The notes under the pieces: generated by a model | Databases searched by the model: none | The model's input: only the letters and a program-made list of their open reading frames with translations | Told to the model about the DNA's origin: nothing | In this document: positions 59,161 to 64,000 of the stretch, in pieces | How the letters are laid out: every line of letters starts with the position of its first letter | Position numbering within the stretch: position 1 is the stretch's first letter | Origin: Megascapheus bottae | Taxonomy: Eukaryota; Chordata; Mammalia; Rodentia; Geomyidae | Length of the DNA stretch: 64,000 nucleotides | NCBI GenBank assembly: GCA_024803745.1 | Contig: JANJXV010000024.1 | Span: 18,299,927-18,363,926 of the forward strand | Reading direction: 5' to 3' | Translations under genes and position numbers: made by a program

Positions 59161-60154
59161 CAACACCCTTCTATATCCTTAATAAAACTGTGTTACTTTC
59201 TGAATGCCTTAATGACCAGGGCCCTTGTGCTTTTTACCTCTGTCTGTGTTGTCTAATATCAGTAGCAGGATATGAGAGTGGCAGCCCAAGGAATGATCAA
59301 GAGAAGAGAAAGAAAACAGAGGAGAAGGTTGGAATAAATACTGATGTAATTCTTCCTGTGTGCCAAAAACTATTCTGATTCACTGACGTCTTTTAGAAGT
59401 AACATATTTCTAGGAGACAGAGAGAGAAAGGGGAGTAGGAGTGGGAGGGAAAGCGGAAGGGAGAGGGAGAAGGGGAAAAAAAGCTTAAAAATTGAGAAAA
59501 CATTCTATTAGAAGAAACAATTGTCAGACTAGGTATGTTAGGTACAAGTTATCCGTCCTTTTTCTGTCTTGTAGATGGAATGACATAGCAGAAGCTGATG
59601 GGTCATAGATTTAGACTCCTGTCTCTACGGCCTACTTCTGACTATAGCAGGTGTGTAGGGAAGGCCTTCTGTTTGTGTTCCATCTACAGTTGAGTTCCTT
59701 CCTTTGTCAGTCTAAGGAAGCATCAAGAAAACTTCCTTACAGGACATTAATTGAAAAGAGAGGTAATATAAGTAAACACTGCTGTGACAGCTTCTAATAC
59801 AGCACTATACCACGTTGAAGCACTTTTCACTCTACCTTCTTGACCAGTAGAACTTGATGGCTGATGAATGTTTCCTACCTGGTACTCACGAATAGAATCA
59901 GACCCCAAAATTTACCATGATAGAAAAGTAACAGGAACACCATTTAGGTTCCTCAATCATGAGCAGATAAAGAAGGCAGGGAAGGAGAGGAGGAGGGGCT
60001 AAGGCAGGCACCAGGTTCCCATCAGGCTTGGCTGTTTACCTGGCTTCTCTTTCTTCCCTGCCTCTGCAGTGTCTACCACTGCCAAGATGAAAATGAATGC
60101 CAAGAAGGCAGCTGCAAACTTTCGACGCTGCTCCTGGTGTTGTTGGAACTGCAT
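35011..60154 (-). CDS. PTN: Pleiotrophin, complete coding region in four exons
   Basis: Join of 60154-60040, 59070-58897, 56741-56580 and 35066-35011 on the minus strand: 115+174+162+56 = 507 nt, that is 168 codons plus TGA. Pleiotrophin is a secreted heparin- and chondroitin-sulfate-binding cytokine of the midkine family that acts on PTPRZ1, syndecan-3 and ALK-related signalling in neurite outgrowth, bone and angiogenesis (established for the family). Seen here: a signal peptide at about residues 1-32 with hydrophobic core [15 protein letters not shown]; a basic N-terminal linker; a first TSR-like domain with Cys 47, 55, 62, 76, 85 and 89; a second with Cys 99, 109, 131 and 141; and a Lys-rich tail ending KKQEKMMD. 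The length and all ten cysteines match known mammalian PTN. As recalled, differences from human are mostly in the signal peptide (F3, H6, E8, V26), plus A42, D130 and M167. No frameshift or stop is seen, so the gene looks functional. Confidence 0.98.
35870..35995 (+). mobile_element. MIR relic
   Basis: 'caggctctggaggcagacagagttcacatcc' region followed by 'tgtctcagattacttaatg' follows the MIR core order. Confidence 0.5.
36022..36093 (-). mobile_element. ID-like SINE monomer, diverged
   Basis: Minus-sense ID: 'taagcactctaccacttgagccac' complements the A-box region. The B-box region is decayed. Confidence 0.65.
36613..36808 (-). mobile_element. IDL-Geo SINE
   Basis: Minus-strand dimer: 'cttgtcctggggcttgaact' to 'ggccacactcccagacaccc'. 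A short 'agcttccttt' duplication flanks it. Confidence 0.9.
38340..38800 (+). mobile_element. Candidate LTR (family unknown)
   Basis: TATAAATA at about 38587, then 'gttcttctctctgtctctcc', a 'gcttgactgcaagcctgttc' stretch and AGTAAA at about 38713 give the TATA-R-poly(A) order of an LTR. The ends are not defined and no internal viral sequence is seen. It is antisense to PTN. Confidence 0.42.
39110..39175 (+). mobile_element. MIR 3'-end relic
   Basis: 'gccgctagcacactgccgtg' and 'caatggaataaatg' fit the MIR tail ('cctagcacagtgcc...caataaatg'). Confidence 0.4.
39260..39556 (+). mobile_element. L2 LINE 3' relic
   Basis: 'acttgtccttaaagccttag', 'ctaaattctacctccttaga' and the terminal 'ttgcatacaaattggataaa' follow the L2 3' end order. 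Confidence 0.5.
39636..39832 (+). mobile_element. IDL-Geo SINE
   Basis: 'ctgggagtttggtctagtgg' to 'aggactggca' plus A tail. Confidence 0.93.
39845..40045 (+). mobile_element. IDL-Geo SINE, older neighbour
   Basis: Same orientation as the previous copy, 12 bp away, more diverged, and with a 'gaacacagagaaattcaggg' variant of the right monomer. Confidence 0.88.
40115..40295 (-). mobile_element. Degenerate ID/B1 composite SINE
   Basis: 'catgcatgctaggcaagtgc' complements an ID A box. The B1-like remnant 'ctcacgccggccttaatctc' follows. Strongly decayed. Confidence 0.45.
40945..41158 (+). mobile_element. B1-like composite SINE
   Basis: 'ctcacatctgtaatcttagc' to 'caagctccaggactggcaca', diverged. 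Confidence 0.8.
41715..41860 (+). mobile_element. MIR/L2-like relic
   Basis: The order 'attcatttatacagggagca ... caacaggattctatcctcaaagagttgatatta' resembles the MIR/L2 segment 'tttattgagc ... ccctcatggagcttaca'. Confidence 0.35.
42330..42516 (-). mobile_element. IDL-Geo SINE
   Basis: Minus-strand dimer: 'ttgctagtcctagggcttga' to 'ggccaaactcccagtcct'. Confidence 0.93.
43960..44213 (-). mobile_element. B1-like composite SINE with TCTTT tail complement
   Basis: The T/C-rich tract 43960-44001 is the tail complement. It is followed by the tRNA-like and B1-like parts, ending 'gcatgagccactgtgccagc'. Confidence 0.86.
44214..44508 (+). mobile_element. Old L1 3'UTR fragment
   Basis: Diverged relative of the L1 3'UTR seen at 16515 and 21927: 'gttactgtatctgactgtta', purine-rich 'gaagagaaggggaaaacaag', 'gtaatgtacccactacctga', then an A-rich end. 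Confidence 0.75.
46391..46574 (-). mobile_element. IDL-Geo SINE
   Basis: T10 start, 'gcctggggcttgagctatgg' to 'ggccaaactcc'. Confidence 0.91.
46680..46860 (+). mobile_element. MIR relic
   Basis: 'tagccttggaaaaggtgtaacct', 'agcaaaatgagaatcagagt' and 'gaacttagcatcatgtctgtca' follow the MIR consensus order. Confidence 0.5.
47515..47900 (+). mobile_element. Possible L2 relic
   Basis: 'ttcaggacctttgaactttgcc', 'cttccagatca' and 'accttctcagagcaa' are in L2 order but highly diverged. Confidence 0.35.
48350..48595 (+). mobile_element. MIR relic
   Basis: 'actttcctcatctgtaagtt' followed by 'gaggacagtagtaaatattt' matches the most recognisable part of MIR. Confidence 0.55.
50265..50429. repeat. Polypurine (GAAA/GGAA/GA)n tract
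   Basis: Almost pure A/G over about 165 bp, ending in a GA microsatellite (50382-50428). In PTN pre-mRNA it is a C/U-rich tract. Confidence 0.92.
50457..50566. repeat. 55-bp tandem duplication
   Basis: Units 50457-50511 and 50512-50566 start 'acaaatattcactact' and differ at a single base. Confidence 0.96.
50841..51016 (-). pseudogene. Retro-inserted transcript 3' end with two poly(A) tracts
   Basis: Flanked by the 15-bp duplication 'ttaagctaaattctt' (50826-50840 and 51017-51031). In minus sense the insert begins 'atgatataaaaatcaatgtt' and contains AATAAA and a first A-rich tract (50985-50962). A roughly 100-nt unique segment follows ('cctgtgggctgtttggggtc' onward), ending 'cctcaataaagttgctttta', and the insert closes with an A16 tail. 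These are the marks of LINE-driven retrotransposition of an RNA, 5'-truncated. The unique part looks like the 3'UTR of a nuclear mRNA, which I cannot name. The first part could be an L1 or SINE end, making this a 3' transduction or chimera. Confidence 0.8.
51172..51204. repeat. (AC)n microsatellite
   Basis: About 16 AC units. Confidence 0.95.
51868..52072 (-). mobile_element. B1-like composite SINE, diverged
   Basis: 'gtcagtatcggggattaaat' to 'gcctcctgagtagacaggat' in complement order. Confidence 0.75.
52175..52295 (+). mobile_element. MIR/L2-like relic
   Basis: 'caaatatttactcagcacctacttgttctac' resembles the 'attgagcacctactatgtgc' core. Confidence 0.35.
53132..53328 (+). mobile_element. 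B1/ID composite SINE, diverged
   Basis: 'caagatgtggtggcacttgc' B1-like start, and an ID-like end 'gccctgagttcaatccttag'. Confidence 0.75.
53332..53534 (-). mobile_element. IDL-Geo SINE
   Basis: T-rich start then 'ggccagtcttgaggcttgaa' to 'ggccaaactcccagccca'. Head-to-head with the copy at 53568. Confidence 0.93.
53568..53761 (+). mobile_element. IDL-Geo SINE
   Basis: 'gggcttggagtgtggcctag' to a short A tail, plus orientation. Confidence 0.92.
54866..55102 (-). mobile_element. B1-like composite SINE
   Basis: 'aaaacttgagctaagggcct' to 'cgaaccactggcacacagct' in complement order, moderately diverged. Confidence 0.8.
55326..55695 (-). mobile_element. MLT1-type ERVL-MaLR solo LTR
   Basis: In plus orientation 'ttctaaggctgacatcttga', 'cttgaacaacagacgtgaat', 'tctcatggttctggaggctg', 'cacattctgaggtactaggg' and 'ttataagcccataaaa' follow the complement of the common mammalian MLT1 LTR. 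The segment near 55384-55404 would hold the LTR's AATAAA-region complement, which is decayed. It is an old insertion, in the same sense as PTN. Confidence 0.7.
55776..55850 (-). mobile_element. Degenerate ID-like SINE monomer
   Basis: 'attagggtttgaactgggag' to 'gagccacacctccagccctg' complements a decayed ID. Confidence 0.55.
55948..56171 (+). mobile_element. IDL-Geo SINE with 13-bp target duplication
   Basis: 'atcaggagtttagcctagta' to 'agccagaactggc' plus an A/C-rich tail. Flanked by 'aataacttttctg' (55935-55947 and 56172-56184). Confidence 0.93.
56580..56741 (-). CDS. PTN: PTN exon 4: C-terminal TSR-like domain
   Basis: 162-nt symmetrical phase-1 exon with acceptor ctttag and donor GTAGGT (56579-56574). 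It encodes split codon A97 through Q150, with Cys 99, 109, 131 and 141 and the stretch [17 protein letters not shown]. This is the main heparin-binding domain in the family. Residue 130 is Asp where human PTN, as recalled, has Glu; the change is conservative. Confidence 0.97.
58081..58114. repeat. (GA)n microsatellite
   Basis: About 16 GA units within PTN intron 3. Confidence 0.95.
58276..58519 (+). mobile_element. B1-like composite SINE
   Basis: 'gctgggtgctggtggctcac' B1-like start, 'gccaaaaatggagccatggc' right part and an A16 tail. Imperfect flanking duplication ('aaagatgattttg' / 'aaggatgagtttg'). Confidence 0.9.
58897..59070 (-). CDS. PTN: PTN exon 3: N-terminal TSR-like domain
   Basis: 174-nt symmetrical phase-1 exon. 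The acceptor is ccttccag just above 59070 and the donor is GTAAGT at 58896-58891. It encodes the split codon E39 through G96, with six cysteines (47, 55, 62, 76, 85, 89) and the motif [19 protein letters not shown]. In the family this domain forms three disulfides and helps bind glycosaminoglycan. The exon length equals that of the human exon as recalled. A 50-bp (AC)n tract begins 37 bp upstream of the acceptor on the transcript side. Confidence 0.97.
59071..60039 (-). other. PTN: PTN intron 2 (969 bp)
   Basis: GT-AG intron (GTAAAC...TCCAG), phase 1. Near its 3' end in transcript sense it carries a (GT)n tract (59108-59157). After that come 'gctgac', a good branch-site match with its A about 25 nt from the exon, and a modest pyrimidine tract. 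The middle holds a purine-rich stretch (59415-59485) but no recognisable SINE. Confidence 0.93.
59108..59157. repeat. (AC)25 microsatellite beside PTN exon 3
   Basis: Uninterrupted dinucleotide tract. In PTN pre-mRNA it is (GU)25, ending 37 nt before exon 3 and immediately upstream of the probable branch site. Confidence 0.97.
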
Positions 60155-60155
60155 C
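60040..60155 (-). CDS. PTN: PTN exon 2: start codon and signal peptide
   Basis: First coding exon. In minus-strand sense a pyrimidine-rich acceptor ending in cctag lies at 60156-60160, followed by a single G and then ATG at 60154-60152. It encodes residues 1-38 (starting [11 protein letters not shown]) plus the first base of codon 39, and ends at a GTAAAC donor (60039-60034). The ATG is the natural start: it sits one base inside the exon and is followed by a textbook signal peptide. The N-terminal eight residues differ most from the human protein, as expected for a cleaved segment. Confidence 0.96.
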
Positions 60156-60819
60156 CTAGGAACAGACAGAAAGAAAAAGGTGCCATCAGTCCAGGTCAAG
60201 GAGGAAGACTCACATTTAACTCCTATGGGAAGGAGTCCATTTTTCACTGCTGGAATGCTGGATTTCAGGATGCTGCATACTGAAGATTAGAAGTATGGTG
60301 ATTATGTTACATTTGCTCCACTGGGGCCATTGATACAAGCACCTTCTGCAGTTACATATTTACTGATAAAAATCTAAGACCTCAAGATGATTTGCTAGGT
60401 ATGATTCTGGGGCTCTGAAAGGGGAAGAATTTGAGAGGCATATATTTGGGTAGGTTCATGCAGTATACCTTTCTGATAGCATCGTTTTGTAATATTAACA
60501 GCTAATAGCATGTTCAGCATTTCTGACAATTTCTAGAAACCACTGTTGTGTGACAGGAGATGAGGAATAGCTTTTCTACACATGTATGATCATTGTCTTT
60601 AGATGTGTTGGGAATGAATAAGCTCACCGATTTCTTTGTTGTGTTTCTGTCACTTTCCATTTCTATCATCTTACCATCATTTCATTAAAGGGGGAAATTT
60701 TTCCTTTAGTGACTTCCAGTCTCTTCTCTTGATAAACAGAAGATTGGAAGAAGAAAGCTTCTCTTTTCTAAAGCATTTGAGTGGAATCTAGAACTTTTTA
60801 TCATGACCCATAAGCCATT

Positions 60820-60930
60820 GTGCAGAGGGGCTACAGTTCAACATGTCAGTTTATGAATATAATTCATCTTGAGCAGTGTTACCTCTTTCATCATTCTATC
60901 CCACCTGTCCCAATCCCAGCTGTCTTAACC

Positions 60931-60983
<53 letters not shown>

Positions 60984-61170
60984 TGCTGTATTTGCCTACT
61001 TTTCCACTCCCCCTTAGTGTGTCCCCTCTTGACTTCTCCCCCTCTAACAAAATATGTTTCAACTTTCTGGTATTCCTTTAGTTCAACTATAAATAAGTCA
61101 TTCAAAGGAGTTACACCACTGGAATGCCCCTTGCATCTACCGTACATTAGTTGTCCATTTGTTGGCTAAA
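60820..61170. repeat. Repeat-like block around a (TG)24 tract
   Basis: 60933-60981 is a (TG)n microsatellite. The sequence before it ('cagttcaacatgtcagttta', 'ataattcatcttgagca') has a diverged partner at 56310-56350 in intron 4, suggesting an unnamed interspersed repeat. The rest is unassigned. Confidence 0.5.
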
Positions 61171-61767
61171 ATCAACAATTTCAAAGATAGCAACTAACAG
61201 CTGAATAAAGGAGAGATAAGAATGCTGGAAACTGTTCCTTGTCATTTATTTGGACGGACCACTACAGGAGTTAGAGAAGAAAAAAAAACTTTGACTCAAA
61301 TGTCAATTCCACCTTTTACTTTGGGGAATGTTTTTGAACAAATCCACCAATCGCCATCAATGGAACAGTTTCTGACATCTTGCTACTCTTAGGTAGTAGC
61401 ATAACCACTATAGAGGCTACTGTTAAGGATGTAGAGGTAAAGATAATTCAAAATATTAAGAAACATATTATTGGTTCAGGAAGAGAATTTGCTGACTCCG
61501 TAGCTTTCTTTCTAACACATGAAGTGCCTCAACAGACCACCGATATTGAAAGCTTTGATCTCTGCCTGATGCAAGCAGGCAGGTCTTTGAGGGAAGTCTG
61601 AATCATGAGGGCTCTGTCTTCATCAACTGATGAATCCAAAATCTGAACAGACTGTTGAGAGGTGGAAGACATGTGGGAGGTGGGCTTTGGTTGGAAGGGT
61701 GTACCATCCATAACTGATGATTTATTCATTCTGAACACCCTTTGCTTTGAAGGAGCAGCCTGGGAAC

Positions 61768-61975
61768 TGGTTTGGGGCTTGAACTCAGGATCTCTGAGCT
61801 TTTTCTTTCAAGTCTAGCATTCTGGCACATGAACCACAGCTCTACTTCAGGCTTTTAGTTGGCGGAAAGAGCCTCACAGAATTTCTTTCCAGACTTGTCT
61901 TGAACCACAATTCTCAAATAACAGCCTTCTAAGTAGAATAATTAGGGTTTCAGCTGTGAGGCAGTACCTGGACTG
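61768..61975 (-). mobile_element. B1-like composite SINE, diverged
   Basis: 'ggtttggggcttgaactcag' to 'gctgtgaggcagtacctgg' in complement order. Confidence 0.75.
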
Positions 61976-62109
61976 CTTGTAATTTTTGAGAGCCTAAAAT
62001 CAACCCAGAATCCCTTTCCCTTTTGAGTTCAGTATGGGAATCCTATATTACATAAGCAAGTCTTAAAACACTAAGCAAATTTCATAATACAACACTAATT
62101 ATGAATCTT

Positions 62110-62347
62110 TTGTTGTTGGCAGTTGTGGGGCATGAACTCAGGGCTTAGACACTGCCTTGGAGCTCTTTTGTTCAAAGCTAGCACTCTACCACATTGAGCC
62201 ACACAGCACCATCTAAGGTTTTTAACTGGTTAACTGGAGATAAGAGTTTCACATGGACTTTTCTTAGCTGGCTGTGACCTGTAATCCTCAGATCTCAGCA
62301 TCCTGAGTAGTTAGGAATTTAGGCATAAGCCACGGGCACCCGGCTCC
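62110..62347 (-). mobile_element. B1-like composite SINE with 13-bp target duplication
   Basis: 'ggcagttgtggggcatgaac' to 'aagccacgggcacccggct' in complement order. Flanked by 'aattatgaatctt' (62097-62109 and 62348-62360). Confidence 0.9.
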
Positions 62348-63835
62348 AATTATGAATCTTAGCACTAGTTAAAATTGTTCTTGCCTTAATATCTTTTATC
62401 CTTCATTTTTTATACTTGCTTAGTGTCTACTATCAAGAGTTGTAGCCATTATAAATTTCTGCATTAGAAATCCCATTAATTATAGTTATAAAAGCAGGCA
62501 TAAAATTATGTCTATCACCAGTCCTCTTTCTAGCGAGTTTGTTATTTTGAAGTCATTGTCTACTATACTCTCTTAGGATGCATGCAGAAATATTATTACT
62601 TAAATTGTTGAATGTTCTTAACAGTTTGGCTAGATACAGTGCCCTGTGTTCCATGCTTCTTTCGTGCCTAAAATATATTCCTATATTTTTATTTTGTCAT
62701 AAACATTTCTATTGAAACATCTAATCATGATAGTTTTCTTTTTCCTCCTGAGTAAAAGAGCATTTTGTTTTTGCTGAGTTCCCCACAAAATATTTTCTTT
62801 CAAGTACCATAATTTTCCTGACATATAACTTGATATTGTTCATTATGGGTTGATATTCTCAGACAATCATGAGCTGTTTTCTTTGCCTAATTTCAAAATT
62901 TGCCAGTTTATCTCAACTCTGTTAAGGCATTTTTTTTCCATTTTAAAGACAATTGCTCTTGTTTTCTTCTCTTTATTTAGCCGTTACTTGCATTCATTTA
63001 ATTTTGTATTTCTGCTAGTGCTCGTTTCTAAAAGTGTTCTATTATTTCTAATTCTTCAGTTTTGTCACCTCATTCTTTAATCTTCTAATGGTGAATAATG
63101 ATATTCCTCAATATTTTATGTAATTCCCTTAATGTTTTCTGGCTTATTGTATAACAGTCTTTTACAGACAATTTTTTTCTCTTAAACATATCCAAACATT
63201 TTTTTCTTTTCTTAGAGGGACATTAGCTCCCTCTTTGTTTCCCTGATTTGTTTTCATTGTTACTTTGTATGAGCTTCTATTTTAACATGTTTCCTATTCA
63301 CATTTATGTCCAAATACTTTTCTAATTTTATAGAATTAATTAAGTTTCTAGATAATGATTAAAATCAAATGGCGAGTTTCTGAGAGTTCATGGTTCTGTT
63401 TCTTCTTTTTATATATGTCTAGACTTTATTTCTGCTGTTGCTCTTTTGATTGACTTTAATTTTATTACTAGTTGTTTATCCTCAATGAGAATTCCTTTTC
63501 TGAAGAAAAGTCTGGGTGAGGGAGCTTTTATTCTCAAAGTGGCTCATCATAGTTTAGAGCGAAGGCTTGGGCAGAATTTGGGTCTCTCTCAATTTTCAGG
63601 TCTTAAGGATATTTTCAGGTTCCTTCTGCCCTTTTTCGTTCAGACATCAGTAGCTTACAGGTCTTCTGTTTCCTAGTAAATACGTCTAACCCACTTTTAT
63701 TTTCAGATTCATGGGAAGTAACCTCTCTTGGGTTTTACCTTAACTCTTGTCTATGGATCCTGGCTTTACCTACCACCTATCAAACTGCTCCATTTGATTC
63801 AATGTGATGATTTAGGAAGATGTCCTAAACCATAC

Positions 63836-63990
63836 ACCCATTTCCTTCCTTCCCAAATTACTACATTATTTCACTAAGCTTTGGGGAAGTACTTATACTG
63901 TGCCAGCCATGGACCCATATTCTCAGGAAAGAACAGTAAGAATGCTAAAATCAATATTTGGGTTTGTCCTCATGACACTTGCACTCTAAT
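63836..63990 (+). mobile_element. MIR/L2-like relic at window edge
   Basis: 'cttatactgtgccagccatgg' and 'tcctcatgacacttgcactc' fit the 'ctatgtgccaggcac...ccctcatggagcttaca' core. Confidence 0.4.
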
Positions 63991-64000
63991 AATGATTATA

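Larger units (their letters stand above)
60156..64000 (-). other. PTN: 3' part of PTN intron 1 (5'UTR intron)
   Basis: Sequence upstream of the exon 2 acceptor in transcript sense. In known mammalian PTN genes exon 1 is non-coding and tens of kilobases away, so no promoter is expected here. It contains a (TG)n tract at 60933-60981, two B1-like composite SINEs (61768-61972 and 62110-62346), a repeat-like block around 60820-61170 and a MIR-like fragment at the window edge. 62361-63830 is T-rich and unassigned. Confidence 0.75.

Noticed and set aside
59999..60247. Alternative upstream ATG, in frame with the PTN signal peptide on the minus strand
   Set aside because: The upstream residues lie across the intron 1 acceptor (AG at 60157-60156), so they are intronic. 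The true start is the ATG at 60154.

Overview
This is mammalian nuclear DNA, AT-rich and gene-poor, dominated by interspersed repeats. Only one protein-coding gene can be supported: pleiotrophin (PTN), on the minus strand. Its four coding exons lie at 60155-60040, 59070-58897, 56741-56580 and 35066-35011, followed by a 3'UTR reaching to about 34300. Joined, they encode a 168-residue secreted heparin-binding growth factor with a signal peptide, two TSR-like domains carrying 10 cysteines, and a lysine-rich tail. All introns are GT-AG and phase 1. The non-coding first exon and the promoter lie beyond position 64000.

The lineage is read from the repeats. The commonest young repeat is a dimeric SINE. 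Its left half is like the tRNA-Ala-derived ID element, and its right half (around 'ggctcaagtggtagagc') is separate, with an A-rich tail. This matches the published IDL-Geo family, reported only from geomyoid rodents (kangaroo rats, pocket mice, pocket gophers). A second common family has a B1/7SL-like left half joined to the same kind of right half. Young L1 3' ends are also present. A kangaroo-rat or pocket-mouse genome is therefore the best guess; this is an inference from repeats, not from a search.

Layout. 1-34300 is intergenic sequence 3' of PTN. It holds an old L1 fragment (1-785), a gammaretrovirus-like solo LTR (about 3791-4301), a compound (TG)n array (5632-6074), an L1 insertion with a 5' inversion and clean target-site duplications (15451-16851), a short L1 tail insertion (21911-22243), a 42-bp triplication (24157-24283) and many SINEs. 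34300-35066 is the last PTN exon. 35067-56579 is PTN intron 4 (21.5 kb), with SINEs, MIR and L2 relics, a candidate LTR, an MLT1-like LTR, a 55-bp tandem duplication and a retro-inserted transcript end with two internal poly(A) tracts (50841-51016). 56580-60155 is the compact exon 2-4 cluster. 60156-64000 is the 3' part of intron 1.

No new multi-gene system is visible. The points most worth following are the long UG repeat in PTN pre-mRNA just upstream of the exon 3 branch-site region (exon 3 is skippable in frame and encodes the N-terminal TSR domain), the double-tailed retro-insertion at 50841-51016, the twin-primed L1, and the head-to-head SINE pair in intron 4.
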